This document shows positions 35,159-48,346 of a stretch of 64,000 bases of DNA, one piece after another (position 1 is the first letter of the stretch; every line of letters begins with the position of its first letter). Both the position numbers and the translations under genes were made by a program. The stretch covers positions 97,016-161,015 of the forward strand of contig NZ_CH724153.1 of NCBI RefSeq assembly GCF_000153185.1, read 5' to 3'. The notes under the pieces were generated by a model. That model was not told where the DNA came from. It searched no databases and saw only the letters and a program-made list of their open reading frames with translations. This DNA comes from Reinekea blandensis MED297. GTDB lineage: Bacteria > Pseudomonadota > Gammaproteobacteria > Pseudomonadales > Natronospirillaceae.

Positions 35159-35524
35159 ATGAAAAGTTTGCACCGACAGAAAGGCTTGTCGCTGATTGGC
35201 GTGGGTCTGCTTGCATTTCTGGTGATATTTTTTGGTCTTCTGATCATTAAAATGTCGGGAACCTATTACGATCACTACACTCTCGACCAGATGATTAAAA
35301 CCTCTCTGGAGGGGCAAACCGCATCGCGGTTTTCGGCGTCCGAGTTTGAAGACCGGTTGAGAAAAAACATGGACATTAATCAGATCCAACTGGATCTGGA
35401 TGACGCATTGACGGTCAATCGACGTACCGACCCTATGCAGATCGTGCTGGATTACGAGCACCGCGTGCATCTGTTTGCTAACGTTGATGTCGTTATGATG
35501 TTTCACGAAGAGTATGAGTTATAG
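35159..35524 (+). CDS. DUF4845 membrane-anchored protein
   Basis: Resembles the small DUF4845 protein found between lepB and rnc in Pseudomonas and relatives. It has 121 residues with a pilin-like N-terminal membrane helix ([21 protein letters not shown], about 9-29) and a short soluble domain outside the membrane. Function not known. It sits 18 bases after lepB and two bases before rnc, so it is in the operon. Confidence 0.88.
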   Translation: MKSLHRQKGLSLIGVGLLAFLVIFFGLLIIKMSGTYYDHYTLDQMIKTSLEGQTASRFSASEFEDRLRKNMDINQIQLDLDDALTVNRRTDPMQIVLDYEHRVHLFANVDVVMMFHEEYEL

Positions 35525-35526
35525 TC

Positions 35527-36207
35527 TTGTCATCTACATATCATCGATTGACGAAAGCCATTGGCTACCAGTTTGAAAGTGAAAGCCTGCTCGAGCAGGC
35601 TCTGACTCACCGAAGTTACGCCCGCAAAAACAACGAACGGCTGGAGTTCCTTGGCGATGCCATCCTGAACTGCACTATCGCGCAAGCGCTCTATCATCAG
35701 TTTCCCAATGCCAAAGAGGGGCAGATGTCCCGCTTGAGGGCTCACCTGGTCAAGGGTGATACTCTGGCTGAAATCGGCCGGGAGTTTGAGCTTGGTGAGT
35801 TTTTGCGATTAGGCAGTGGAGAGTTGAAAAGTGGTGGCTTTCGCCGGGACAGCATCCTGGCCGATGCTGTTGAAGCCATTATTGGCGCCATCAGCTTGGA
35901 TGCGGACCTGGGCAAGGCCCAGCAGGTGTTACTCTCCTGGTATGAGGAGCGTCTGAGTAATCTCGATCTGAAAGAAAATATCAAAGATTCGAAAACCCGG
36001 TTACAGGAGTTTCTTCAGGCCCGACGTCTGCCGTTACCCGAGTATCAGGTGAAAACCATAACGGGCGAAGCCCATCAGCAGGAGTTTACGGTGCATTGTC
36101 AGGTGGAATCGCTTGAAACGCCGATGGTTGGTGTTGGCAGCAGTCGACGAATGGCCGAACAGGAAGCTGCAAATGCAGCCTTAAAAGCATTGGGTGAGAA
36201 AAAATGA
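35527..36207 (+). CDS. rnc: Ribonuclease III
   Basis: Cleaves double-stranded RNA in rRNA maturation and decay. The 226-residue enzyme has the signature [13 protein letters not shown] and metal residues in the RNase III domain, then a dsRNA-binding domain ([15 protein letters not shown] to the end). Starts at TTG 35527, two bases after the previous stop, and overlaps era by four bases. Confidence 0.96.
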   Translation: MSSTYHRLTKAIGYQFESESLLEQALTHRSYARKNNERLEFLGDAILNCTIAQALYHQFPNAKEGQMSRLRAHLVKGDTLAEIGREFELGEFLRLGSGELKSGGFRRDSILADAVEAIIGAISLDADLGKAQQVLLSWYEERLSNLDLKENIKDSKTRLQEFLQARRLPLPEYQVKTITGEAHQQEFTVHCQVESLETPMVGVGSSRRMAEQEAANAALKALGEKK

Positions 36208-37112
36208 CCGACCAGTTTCAATTAGATACCTCTTGCGGGTTTGTCGCCATCGTCGGTCGCCCGAACGTGGGCAAATCGACGCTCATGAATCACCTGCTTG
36301 GGCAGAAAATCTCGATTACCTCACGCAAGCCGCAAACGACTCGTCATCAGATTCTTGGTATCTGGACCGAAGACAAAACACAGATGGTGTTTGTCGATAC
36401 ACCAGGAATGCACCGCGGACAGGAAAAAGCCATTAATCGGGCCATGAACAAGGCTGCAGATACGGCGCTTACCGATATCGATGCCGTGATTTTTGTTGTC
36501 GACCGGACGGTTTTTACCGATGAAGACGCGTGGGTGCTGGAAAAACTGAAACGCAGTCGCGCACCGGTCATACTGGTCATCAATAAGGTGGATCAGCTGG
36601 ACGATAAACAGTCATTACTGCCTCATATTGAAGCGATGTCTGAAAAGTTTGCGTTTAAAGAAGTGATCCCCGTATCGGCTTTGCAAGGGCACAATCTGGA
36701 TCGGCTGACGGAATCGTTGAGTGCATCCATGCCTGCAGGTTTGTTTCATTTTCCTGAAGATCAGATTACCGATAAAACGCAGCGCTTCATGGCTGCTGAG
36801 ATCATTCGTGAAAAGATTATGCGCCAGCTCGGCGCTGAGTTGCCTTATTCAACGGCGGTGGAAATCGAACAGTTCAAGTTTGAAGACCGGGTGTTGCACA
36901 TCCATGGTCTGATTCTCGTTGAGCGCTCCGGGCAAAAGCGGATTGTGATTGGAGACAAGGGCGCGCGCATTAAAAAAGTTGGCCAGGAAGCCCGCCAGGA
37001 TATGGAAAACCTGTTCGAAACCAAGGTTATGTTAAATCTTTGGGTGAAAGTGAAAGGCGGCTGGGCAGACGACGAACGGGCCCTGAAAAGTCTGGGCTAT
37101 TTCGATGAATAA
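36204..37112 (+). CDS. era: GTPase Era
   Basis: Binds 16S rRNA during small-subunit assembly. The 302-residue protein has G1 [10 protein letters not shown]3 DTPGMH, G4 NKVD and the C-terminal KH domain with [15 protein letters not shown]. Coupled to rnc by an ATGA overlap; recO begins three bases after its stop. Confidence 0.97.
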   Translation: MTDQFQLDTSCGFVAIVGRPNVGKSTLMNHLLGQKISITSRKPQTTRHQILGIWTEDKTQMVFVDTPGMHRGQEKAINRAMNKAADTALTDIDAVIFVVDRTVFTDEDAWVLEKLKRSRAPVILVINKVDQLDDKQSLLPHIEAMSEKFAFKEVIPVSALQGHNLDRLTESLSASMPAGLFHFPEDQITDKTQRFMAAEIIREKIMRQLGAELPYSTAVEIEQFKFEDRVLHIHGLILVERSGQKRIVIGDKGARIKKVGQEARQDMENLFETKVMLNLWVKVKGGWADDERALKSLGYFDE

Positions 37113-37115
37113 GCT

Positions 37116-37799
37116 ATGGCCATTACTCGAAACGAGACTGTCCACGGGTATCTGATTCATCATCGACCGGTCGGAGAGCATCGCTACCTGGCTTGGTTGT
37201 TTACCGCGGAACAGGGGTTGGTCAGAACGCTGGCAACCGGGCAGGTACCGGAAAAGGCACGATTGGCCGAGTGGTCGCTTCGAACCCGTGAGCAGGAGAG
37301 TCGCCTGCGCGATTTCCGCTTTACTGCGCCGCGGCTTGTTCAAACGCAGGCTGCTTGTTTCCTGACGCTCTATGTTCATGAGCTTCTCTTTCGACTGGCA
37401 CCCGTTGGGATCGGCGAAACGACGTTGTTTCAGTCCTTTTCAGCTTGTCTGGTGCATCTGAACTACCCTGATCGTCAAGTCTTGGCATTGCGAACGTTTG
37501 AAGCTGAGTTATTACGGGCTTTAGGTCAGGGGATTGATTATCGGTTCGATGTACAACAGAGGCCGATTCAGTTTGACCAAAGGTATGAGTTTCACGCCCA
37601 ACAAGGGTTTGATCAGTCAGGCCAGGGGTTGTATACCGGCCAGCAGGTGTTGGCGGCCGGCAGAGCTGAGACAGCTCTGGAAGGCGTGCTCAGTTTGCTG
37701 CGTCAATGCCATGCCCAACAGTTGACGTCTTTATTGACTACGCAACCGATCTATAGCCGGCATTGGCCAAAACGGTTAAATAAGGAGCCTATAGGGTGA
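37116..37799 (+). CDS. recO: DNA repair protein RecO
   Basis: Helps load RecA in the RecFOR pathway. The 227-residue protein has an N-terminal OB fold ([20 protein letters not shown]) and a helical C-terminal domain. Its stop overlaps the acpS GTG, so the gene pdxJ, which usually lies between recO and acpS, is absent. Confidence 0.93.
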   Translation: MAITRNETVHGYLIHHRPVGEHRYLAWLFTAEQGLVRTLATGQVPEKARLAEWSLRTREQESRLRDFRFTAPRLVQTQAACFLTLYVHELLFRLAPVGIGETTLFQSFSACLVHLNYPDRQVLALRTFEAELLRALGQGIDYRFDVQQRPIQFDQRYEFHAQQGFDQSGQGLYTGQQVLAAGRAETALEGVLSLLRQCHAQQLTSLLTTQPIYSRHWPKRLNKEPIG

Positions 37800-38167
37800 A
37801 AGGCATTGGTACTGATATTGTTCAGATCAGTCGCATCATCGGTGTTTATGAACAGCAATCAACGCGCTTCATAGCCCGAATCCTGACGGATAAAGAACAG
37901 GTTGTCTTTTGTGAGCGGGGCGAGTCCATGAACTTTCTGGCGAATCGTTTTGCCGCAAAAGAAGCCGTCTCAAAAGCATTGGGGACGGGCATTGCTGGCG
38001 GTATCCGCTTTACCGATATTGAGATTTTACCAATGTCCTCCGGGGAGCCTCAGGTTTTTCTTCACGGCCAGGCTTTGGCGCGTCTAACCGATATTGGTGC
38101 CACAGAAGTGCGAATCAGCCTCAGCGATGAGGAAGACTATGCGGTGGCGTTTGCCGTCGTGGTTTGA
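37796..38167 (+). CDS. acpS: Holo-[acyl-carrier-protein] synthase
   Basis: Transfers the phosphopantetheine arm from CoA to acyl carrier protein. At 123 residues it is a standard AcpS, with [11 protein letters not shown] at the start and [15 protein letters not shown] in the middle holding the Mg/CoA residues. GTG start overlaps the recO stop by four bases. Last gene of the block; convergent with the sensor-kinase gene. Confidence 0.96.
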   Translation: MKGIGTDIVQISRIIGVYEQQSTRFIARILTDKEQVVFCERGESMNFLANRFAAKEAVSKALGTGIAGGIRFTDIEILPMSSGEPQVFLHGQALARLTDIGATEVRISLSDEEDYAVAFAVVV

Positions 38168-38225
38168 TGGCCCCGTCAAACAAACGCCACGAACTCGAGG
38201 TTCAGTCCAAGAGTTCGTTCAGCTT

Positions 38226-41087
<2,862 letters not shown>

Positions 41088-41400
41088 CCTATTTCAAGCC
41101 ATCACGAACAACGCCATCGTGACATTGTAATTCTGAACCGGTAATACCGTCTTAGTGCATTATGGCCTAAAACCCGCCGGAGGTCTTGAGTCAGCTATTT
41201 TTAGACGACGACTAACGGCTATCATGGCGTTTACATCTTCCCATAACGTTCATCATGGCCTAAACCCATGCAGTTATAATGCATTGTTATTATTTTTGAG
41301 CGTTTTATATCGTTATAATGAGGATAAACGGGCAGGTTGCGCTAGAGTGCCTGACACAAATTATGACACGGGCGGACTCGCGCCTGATATCGGAGTAGAG
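41088..41400. other. AT-rich divergent spacer with direct repeats
   Basis: 313 bases between the kinase gene and cysM, no gene seen. ATGGCCTAAAACCC (41162-41175) recurs as ATGGCCTAAACCC (41255-41267), and GTTATAATG occurs at 41273-41281 and 41312-41320. The latter two look like -10 boxes, but no -35 stands at the right distance. Confidence 0.4.
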
Positions 41401-42294
41401 ATGCAGGATTTTCCGACCATCGAAGATTACATCGGGAAAACGCCTCTGGTGCGGATGCAGCGGATGAACCCGAACCCGCGTAACACCATTTTGCTTAAGC
41501 TTGAAGGAAACAATCCTGCCGGATCGGTCAAGGATCGACCGGCGGTCAATATGATCCTTCAGGCGGAGCGAAGAGGGGACATTGTTCCAGGTGACACCCT
41601 GATTGAAGCCACCAGTGGCAATACCGGTATTGCTCTGGCGATGGCGGCCGCCATCAAAGGCTATCGGATGACTTTAATCATGCCGGCAAACCTGTCGGAA
41701 GAGCGACGGGCCAGTATGCGAGCCTACGGTGCGGAGATCATTTCGGTGACACAAGAACAAGGCATGGAGTATGCAAGAGATCTGGCCTTGTCACTACAGG
41801 CAGAAGGTAAAGGCAATGTGCTGGATCAGTTCAGTAACCCGGATAATCCCAATGCGCACTACCTCTCGACCGGACCGGAAATCTGGCAGGACAGTCGGGG
41901 AAGGGTGACTCATTTTGTCTCATCCATGGGTACAACCGGTACCATTATGGGGTGTTCTCAGTATTTAAAAGAGATGAACCCCGACATTGAAATCATTGGC
42001 TTGCAACCGACGGAAGGTTCTCAGATTCCCGGCATCCGGCGCTGGCCAGAAGCCTATTTGCCGGCCATTTATGACAACACCCGGGTTGACCGGGTGATCG
42101 ATATGGATCAGGACACCGCCGAGAAAACCATGCGCCGACTGGCGGCCGAAGAGGGTATCTTTGCGGGCGTCAGCTCAGGAGGCTCTGTGGCCGGTGCAAT
42201 GAAATTGTCTGAGCAGGTGAATGATGCGGTAATTGTGGCCATTGTCTGCGATCGGGGTGATCGCTACCTCTCGACCGGTGTGTTCCCCGGCTGA
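41401..42294 (+). CDS. cysM: Cysteine synthase B
   Basis: PLP enzyme making cysteine (or S-sulfocysteine) from O-acetylserine. The 297-residue protein has Lys44 in GSVKDRPA, the loop EATSGNTGIALA and SSMGTTGTIMG. The order next to rlmD-relA is as in Pseudomonas. The ATG at 41401 follows GGAGTAGAG; the longer upstream frame has unlikely composition. Confidence 0.95.
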   Translation: MQDFPTIEDYIGKTPLVRMQRMNPNPRNTILLKLEGNNPAGSVKDRPAVNMILQAERRGDIVPGDTLIEATSGNTGIALAMAAAIKGYRMTLIMPANLSEERRASMRAYGAEIISVTQEQGMEYARDLALSLQAEGKGNVLDQFSNPDNPNAHYLSTGPEIWQDSRGRVTHFVSSMGTTGTIMGCSQYLKEMNPDIEIIGLQPTEGSQIPGIRRWPEAYLPAIYDNTRVDRVIDMDQDTAEKTMRRLAAEEGIFAGVSSGGSVAGAMKLSEQVNDAVIVAIVCDRGDRYLSTGVFPG

Positions 42295-43538
42295 TGCGAC
42301 GTTTTCAATCGAAACCTAAAAGCCGGATACCGTCGACGGTCGAGTTGACCATTGAGCGTTTAAGTCATGACGGGCGCGGTATCGGGCACGTCGACGGACG
42401 GGTAGTCATGGTCGATAATGCGCTGCCGGGTGAAGTCATCGAAGCAGGCATAGATCAGGGTAACACCCGGCTTTGGCAGGGGCACGTTCGACGTTATCTG
42501 TCGGTCAGTGAGCAACGGCAGGAGCCCGTTTGCCACCTCTATGGGCAATGCGGAGGTTGTCAGCTTCAGCACCTGTCTGCCACGGACCAACTGGCGCTGA
42601 AACAACAGGCCGTGCAGGATCATTTTCATCGGAACCGTTTGCCGGCGATAGGCTTTACTGATCCTCTTGTGTCTGCGCCGGTTGGCTACCGTCACCGGGC
42701 GCGATTTCACCTTTCTAAGTCGGGGACTTTAGGCTTTCATGGTGCACGCGGCCGCCAGGTGATTCCCGTGGAACAGTGCCCGGTGATAACAACGGAGTTG
42801 CAGGCGTTGTTGGATCGGGTCCGTCGTGAAGCCCCTTTGAAGGGGTTGCAGCAACTAGAGCTGACGGTGGACGATGCAGGCAAAGCCGGCGCTCGCGCCG
42901 TCAAGGCGTCTGACAGTGCTCGTCAGGCTTTTGAACAATGGCAGAATGCGCAGGATTGGCTGACGGAAGAGTTAACCTACCAGGCTGGAACGCAGGTCGT
43001 AACGGCCAGACCCGGGGATTTTACTCAGGTAAACCGCGAAATTAACCAGCAGATGCTCAAACAGATTCGCCAATGGTTGCAACCGCGAGAAGACGATCGG
43101 CTGCTGGATTTGTTCTGTGGAAACGGCAACATCAGTTTGGCGATGTTGGATGAGGTGGCTGCGATATTGGGACTGGAATCCTCCGGGCCGGCGATTGAGG
43201 CCGCCAAAGCGGCGGTGAAGCATCATCCGAAGGCTCAGTTCCTGGAAGCTGACCTGTTTACCTCCTGTTTACAGGTTCGACCGCAGGTCGCTGAGTTTGC
43301 TCCGACCATCGCGGTCTTGGATCCACCCAGAGCGGGTGCAGAGCAGGTGGTTCAATGGTTATCCGAGCTGCCAAGCCTTACCCGGTTGGTTTACGTCTCC
43401 TGTGATCCGGCGACACTTGCACGTGATCTGGCTCAACTGACGGCTGACCACTGGCACTTGAGAAAAGCCGGATTGATCGATATGTTTCCTCAGACGCGTC
43501 ATATTGAAACCATGGTGCTTCTGAAAAAAAATAAGTAA
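42294..43538 (+). CDS. rlmD: 23S rRNA (uracil-1939-C5)-methyltransferase
   Basis: SAM-dependent rRNA methylase, 414 residues. It begins with a TRAM domain, has iron-sulfur cysteines C80, C86, C89 and C162 (CHLYGQCGGC), the SAM motif LFCGNGNISLAML and catalytic SCDPATLARD. Overlaps the cysM stop by one base and is followed by relA after 14 bases. Confidence 0.95.
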   Translation: MRRFQSKPKSRIPSTVELTIERLSHDGRGIGHVDGRVVMVDNALPGEVIEAGIDQGNTRLWQGHVRRYLSVSEQRQEPVCHLYGQCGGCQLQHLSATDQLALKQQAVQDHFHRNRLPAIGFTDPLVSAPVGYRHRARFHLSKSGTLGFHGARGRQVIPVEQCPVITTELQALLDRVRREAPLKGLQQLELTVDDAGKAGARAVKASDSARQAFEQWQNAQDWLTEELTYQAGTQVVTARPGDFTQVNREINQQMLKQIRQWLQPREDDRLLDLFCGNGNISLAMLDEVAAILGLESSGPAIEAAKAAVKHHPKAQFLEADLFTSCLQVRPQVAEFAPTIAVLDPPRAGAEQVVQWLSELPSLTRLVYVSCDPATLARDLAQLTADHWHLRKAGLIDMFPQTRHIETMVLLKKNK

Positions 43539-43552
43539 AGAGATAGACATCA

Positions 43553-45787
43553 GTGAAAGTACGCGAAGACCAACCGGTATTCAGTGACGGCACCGTAGAC
43601 CTCGAAGCCTGGCTGGAACGTATCGAAGCCAAAACGGCCATCGTTGACCCCGAGGAACTGATCCGTGCCTGCCGTATTGCCAGGACCGCCGAGCAGGAGT
43701 CCGATCACCCCGCCAACACCTGGGGCGAGGGCGCGAGTGCCTTCAAGACCGGGCTGGAAATGGTGGAGATTCTGGCAGACCTGGGTCTTGATCAGGATGC
43801 GCTGGTCGCGGCGGTTTTATATCGAACGGTACGGGAAGAGGAACTGGCACTGGAAACCGTGCGGGACCAGTTCGGCCCGAAAATCGCTAACCTGATTCAG
43901 GGCGTCATGCGCATGGCCGCCATCTCCAACCGAAAGTCCACCCGGGACAGTGTTTTCGGGCAGAATGAAACCCAGGGTGAAGCTGTCCGGAAAATGCTCG
44001 TGGCGATGATAGACGACGTCCGCGTTGCTCTGATCAAGTTGGCCGAACGCACCTGCGCGATTCGCGCGATTAAGCATTCCCCGGCCGCTCGCCGCTATCG
44101 GGTGGCACGAGAGGTGTTCGATATCTATGCGCCACTGGCCCATCGCCTCGGCGTCGGTCATCTTAAATGGGAGCTTGAAGATTTAGCTTTTCGCTATATC
44201 GAGCCGCAGGATTACAAAAAAATCGCCAAGCTGTTGGATGAAAAACGTCTGGATCGCCAGGAGTACATTCAGAAAGTACAGACGTTAATCACCGAAGAAA
44301 TCGAAAAGGCGAACGTTCAGGCCGAGATTCAAGGCCGTGCGAAGCATATTTATTCCATCTGGCGGAAGATGAAACGTAAAAACATCACCTTCAGCCAGGT
44401 CTATGACATCCGGGCTTTTCGGATTCTGGTACCGGAAGTGCGGGATTGCTACACCGTGCTTGGGATTGTGCATTCCATGTGGCGTCACATTCCCCGTGAG
44501 TTTGATGACTACATTGCCTCACCCAAACAAAACGGTTATCGATCATTACATACGGCCGTAATCGGGCCTGAAGGAAAGGTCGTCGAAATTCAGATCCGTA
44601 CGCAGGAAATGCACGACGATGCCGAACTGGGTGTCTGCGCGCATTGGCTGTACAAAGGGACGGATGCGAAAAAGGGCGGTCAGTCCCGCGGTTACGAGGA
44701 AAAAGTCTCTTGGTTGCGTCAGGTGCTTGAATGGCATGACGAGCTGGGCGGGATTGATGAAATGGTCGAAGAGCTCGGTGTTGACGTCACCATCGACCGG
44801 ATCTACGTGCTGACGCCGGATGGTCATGTGGTTGACCTGGCCTCCAATGCGACTCCCATCGACTTTGCCTATAAAGTGCATACGGATATCGGCCATCGTT
44901 GCCGGGGTGCGAAGGTGAACGGCCGAATTGTTTCCTTGAACACCCAGTTGAAAATCGGTGACCAAGTGGAGATTTTAACCGGAAGCGAAGCCAGCCCAAG
45001 CCGGGATTGGTTGAACTCCGACCTGGGCTATGTCACCTCTTCCAGAGCCAGAGCAAAAATCAAGCACTGGTTTAAATCGCAGGATCGGGACATCAATGTC
45101 CGCGATGGTCGTGACATGCTGCTGCGGGAGCTGCGACGGTTTAACCTCACCGATGTCGACATGCAGGCTCTGGCTCAGGATGTTAATTTCACGGATGAGG
45201 ACAGTCTCTTTGCAGCCCTGGGGGCTGGTGATATTCGTCTGATGCATGTGGTGCATCATGCAGAAGAGCTGACGCATCCGAAAAAGGCGAAAGCACCTGC
45301 CTTTAAAACGCCTAAAAAGCAGAATCACAGCGGCGATCTCATCATACAGGGCGTCGGCAACATGCTGACCACCATCGCCAACTGCTGTAAGCCGGTGCCG
45401 GGCGATCCGGTCGTCGGCTTTATTACTCAGGGCCGGGGTGTGTCTATCCACCGTGATGACTGCGTCAACCTGCTGCAACTGAAGTCAACTGAACCCGAGC
45501 GCATTATTGACGTCTCCTGGGGTAACGAGGTCAAAACCACGTACCCCGTTGAGCTGTTGGTGTCCGCCTATGACCGTACCGGGTTGCTTAAAGATCTGAT
45601 GGTGGTGCTGGCTAATATCGGCATCAATGTGATCTCCATGAACACGTTGTCTAATAAGAACGACAACTCGGCCAAGATGACGATTACCGTGGAAGTTGAA
45701 GATTTACGGTCGCTGGGTCGAATCATGACGCAATTATCGAAGGTACCCAATGTCGCAGACGTGCATCGGATTTATACCAAAAGTTAG
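43553..45787 (+). CDS. relA: RelA (p)ppGpp synthetase
   Basis: Ribosome-associated stringent-response synthetase, 744 residues. The HD hydrolase domain lacks the HD and ED metal residues (the segment reads YRTVREEELA), as in other gammaproteobacterial RelA, so it is synthetase-only. The synthetase motif RAKHIYSIWRKMK, the TGS domain (IYVLTPDGHVVDLASNATPID, about 420-440), a zinc-finger part with NCCKPVPGD and a C-terminal ACT domain follow. GTG start. Confidence 0.96.
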   Translation: MKVREDQPVFSDGTVDLEAWLERIEAKTAIVDPEELIRACRIARTAEQESDHPANTWGEGASAFKTGLEMVEILADLGLDQDALVAAVLYRTVREEELALETVRDQFGPKIANLIQGVMRMAAISNRKSTRDSVFGQNETQGEAVRKMLVAMIDDVRVALIKLAERTCAIRAIKHSPAARRYRVAREVFDIYAPLAHRLGVGHLKWELEDLAFRYIEPQDYKKIAKLLDEKRLDRQEYIQKVQTLITEEIEKANVQAEIQGRAKHIYSIWRKMKRKNITFSQVYDIRAFRILVPEVRDCYTVLGIVHSMWRHIPREFDDYIASPKQNGYRSLHTAVIGPEGKVVEIQIRTQEMHDDAELGVCAHWLYKGTDAKKGGQSRGYEEKVSWLRQVLEWHDELGGIDEMVEELGVDVTIDRIYVLTPDGHVVDLASNATPIDFAYKVHTDIGHRCRGAKVNGRIVSLNTQLKIGDQVEILTGSEASPSRDWLNSDLGYVTSSRARAKIKHWFKSQDRDINVRDGRDMLLRELRRFNLTDVDMQALAQDVNFTDEDSLFAALGAGDIRLMHVVHHAEELTHPKKAKAPAFKTPKKQNHSGDLIIQGVGNMLTTIANCCKPVPGDPVVGFITQGRGVSIHRDDCVNLLQLKSTEPERIIDVSWGNEVKTTYPVELLVSAYDRTGLLKDLMVVLANIGINVISMNTLSNKNDNSAKMTITVEVEDLRSLGRIMTQLSKVPNVADVHRIYTKS

Positions 45788-45795
45788 GCTGAGTG

Positions 45796-46602
45796 ATGAC
45801 TGAACGTTATACCTTCGATGATTTAAAGACACTGATGTCGCGGCTTCGCGATCCTCAGGATGGGTGTCCCTGGGACCTTGATCAGTCTTATCGCACCATC
45901 GTGCCGCATACCCTTGAAGAAGTGTATGAAGTCATCGACACCATCGAGCGGGAAGATTATCAGCATCTGCGAGAAGAGTTGGGCGACCTGCTGTTTCAGA
46001 TTGTTTTTTACGCGCAGATTGCCAGTGATGAGGATCGGTTTAATCTGGATGACGTCGTCCATGATCTCGTCACTAAACTGATCTTTCGCCATCCGCATGT
46101 TTTCCCGGCAGGCACCCTTGAGAGCCGAGTTGGTGATCAATCGATGACAGCCAGTGGCGTTGAAGGCCAGTGGGATGCTCTGAAAACCAAAGAGAAACCG
46201 GAACGCACGTCTGTTTTATCGGATGTGCCGATGGCATTGCCCGGACTTTTGCGGGCGCGCAAGCTGCAATCAAGAGCCGCCAAAGTCGGTTTTGACTGGC
46301 CGGACATTCAGGGTGTTATCGATAAAGCTCACGAAGAACTCGATGAACTAAAAGAGGCGCTTCAGCAGGGTAACTCCCGTAATATCGAAAGCGAGCTTGG
46401 GGATCTTCTTTTCGTCCTTGCCAATCTGGCACGGCACAGTGATGTGGACCCGGAACAGGCGATCCGCTCGACAAACGCCAAGTTTGAGCGTCGATTTGGC
46501 TTTGTAGAGGCCGAAGTTACGCGATCGCAACGTGACTGGTCGGACTTTTCACTGGAAGCTTTAGACGCGTTTTGGCAGCAGGCCAAAGAGGATGGCTTGT
46601 GA
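45796..46602 (+). CDS. mazG: Nucleoside triphosphate pyrophosphohydrolase MazG
   Basis: Hydrolyses NTPs to NMP and pyrophosphate. 268 residues with two MazG domains: CPWDLDQSYRTIVPHTLEEVYEVID and EELGDLLFQ in the first, SELGDLLFVLANLARH in the second. It directly follows relA by eight bases, fitting its role in lowering (p)ppGpp-related signals. A GTG three bases upstream is an alternative start. Confidence 0.95.
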   Translation: MTERYTFDDLKTLMSRLRDPQDGCPWDLDQSYRTIVPHTLEEVYEVIDTIEREDYQHLREELGDLLFQIVFYAQIASDEDRFNLDDVVHDLVTKLIFRHPHVFPAGTLESRVGDQSMTASGVEGQWDALKTKEKPERTSVLSDVPMALPGLLRARKLQSRAAKVGFDWPDIQGVIDKAHEELDELKEALQQGNSRNIESELGDLLFVLANLARHSDVDPEQAIRSTNAKFERRFGFVEAEVTRSQRDWSDFSLEALDAFWQQAKEDGL

Positions 46603-47057
46603 GCTGGGTCATCCGGCCCTTCGATATGGCTGATCTCGATGGTTGTCAGTGCGTTATGTCCTCAAATACCCCCCGTTTTTTTGCGCCTGATGAGTACGCG
46701 GAGTTTACTGAGGATTTGCAGCATCGTTCACGTCTGCCCGAAAACCGGCGCTGGCCCTATTTTGTATTAGTGACCAACCAACAGGTCCGGGGATGTGGTG
46801 GCTACGCGCAGATTAAAGACGGTACCGCTACGCTGGTCTGGGGCATGGTTGACTCGTCAGAACATGGTCAGGGTTTGGGTCGTGAACTGTTGCGTTATCG
46901 GCTCTGGCATATGCCGCCGTCGATACATTCTGTAGAGATAGACACGACGCCGGCGTCTTTTGGTTTTTACCGGCGATTTGGGTTTGATGCATATCAGCAA
47001 GAGCCTGATGGTTATGGGCCGGGCCTGGATAAAGTCCTGGCCCGGCTGAAACGTTAA
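46599..47057 (+). CDS. GNAT-family N-acetyltransferase
   Basis: The 152-residue protein has the acetyl-CoA binding signature EHGQGLGRELLRYRL and a typical C-terminal strand pair (SFGFYRRFGFDAYQ). Start taken as GTG 46599, overlapping the mazG TGA by four bases. Substrate unknown. Last gene of the relA-mazG run, convergent with the KAS III gene. Confidence 0.85.
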   Translation: MSWVIRPFDMADLDGCQCVMSSNTPRFFAPDEYAEFTEDLQHRSRLPENRRWPYFVLVTNQQVRGCGGYAQIKDGTATLVWGMVDSSEHGQGLGRELLRYRLWHMPPSIHSVEIDTTPASFGFYRRFGFDAYQQEPDGYGPGLDKVLARLKR

Positions 47058-47061
47058 GGGC

Positions 47062-48198
47062 TTAGCCCTGAACGCATTCGATCACCAGGCTGCCAATGGA
47101 GTAGCCGGCTCCAAAGGAACAGATAACGCCGATGTCACCATTGGCAAAGTCTTTGTGATACAGCGTAAAGGCGATGATCGAGCCGGCTGAGGCGGTGTTC
47201 CCGAAGCGATCCAGAACAATCGGCGCTTCTTCCTCGGTTGCGGTCCGTCCGAGCAGCTTTTTCGCAATCAGGATGTTCATGTTGATGTTGGCCTGATGCA
47301 GCCACCAGCGTTTAACGGTTTGATTGTCTATGTCGAGTGCCGCCAGCTGGCTGGACATATGTTCGGCCGCCATTGGGCACACTTCTTTAAAGACTTTCCG
47401 CCCTTCCTGATGAAACAGGTTGGCCGGTGCGAATGCGTCGATGTCAGCCGCCCGGGACAGATGACCAAAGTTGGAGCGAATGTTGTTTGAGTACTTGGTG
47501 ACGGCCTTGGTGTCGAGAACCCGGAAATATTGCTTAGCCGCAACCTGATCTTCGTTTTCAACCACCATCGCGGTGGCCACGTCACCGAAGATGAAATGTG
47601 AATCCCGGTCTGCATAGTTCAGCTGAGGTGTGACCAATTCAGGGTTGATGACCAACACCGAACGTGCGGTGCCAGAACGAACCATTTCATAAGCGCGTTG
47701 CAACGCAAACGTTGCTGCCGAGCAAGCAACCAGCATGTCAAAGCCAAATCCTTCAATGCCTAATGCTTCCTGAACTTCGATGGCTATAGCTGGGTAGGCG
47801 CGTTGGGTATAGGCACAGCTGACAATCACAGCATCGATATCGGTTGCATTTCGGTTGGCGTCGTCCAGTGCGGCCCTGGCGGCGGCAACCGCCATTTCGG
47901 CCTGTTGTGACATTTCGTTTTCGGCTCGGGCCGGGATGTTCGGCCGCATTCGGTTGATATCGAGGATGCCGTCTTTTTCATAGACATAGCGTTCCCGGAT
48001 TCCGCTGGCTTTTTCGATGAAGGCGGCATCGGATTTGGCCATTGGGGCTACTTCGCCGCGTTCAATGGCGTCAGCGTTGGCGTGATTGAATCGATCAGCG
48101 TTTTCGTTCAAAACGTTAACCAACTCTTCATTGGTGATGCTGTAAGGCGGTGTCCACAGTCCTGAGCCGCTGATCACGACGGAAGGAAACGACGTCAT
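47062..48198 (-). CDS. Beta-ketoacyl-ACP synthase III-type (FabH-like) enzyme
   Basis: Condensing enzyme of the thiolase superfamily, 378 residues. The Cys159 (LVACSAATFAL), His301 (LHQANINMN) and Asn334 (FGNTASAGS) triad is complete. It is longer than housekeeping FabH (about 320), like the Pseudomonas enzymes that feed C8 or longer acyl-CoA into fatty acid synthesis. It stands alone, not in a fab cluster. Exact substrate unknown; a polyketide-like role is the alternative. Confidence 0.87.
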   Translation of the reverse strand: MTSFPSVVISGSGLWTPPYSITNEELVNVLNENADRFNHANADAIERGEVAPMAKSDAAFIEKASGIRERYVYEKDGILDINRMRPNIPARAENEMSQQAEMAVAAARAALDDANRNATDIDAVIVSCAYTQRAYPAIAIEVQEALGIEGFGFDMLVACSAATFALQRAYEMVRSGTARSVLVINPELVTPQLNYADRDSHFIFGDVATAMVVENEDQVAAKQYFRVLDTKAVTKYSNNIRSNFGHLSRAADIDAFAPANLFHQEGRKVFKEVCPMAAEHMSSQLAALDIDNQTVKRWWLHQANINMNILIAKKLLGRTATEEEAPIVLDRFGNTASAGSIIAFTLYHKDFANGDIGVICSFGAGYSIGSLVIECVQG

Positions 48199-48346
48199 GG
48201 GTTCTCTCTTATTTATTGATTTGCGTTCGACACAGTATAGGGGCTTCGACGACGATGTCGATTCAGGAAAAGATAACAGCGTTCAACTGGCGAAAATGAG
48301 GGCCATTCGTTATTCTGACTTTATGTACGGGCCACAGTGAGTTGTT

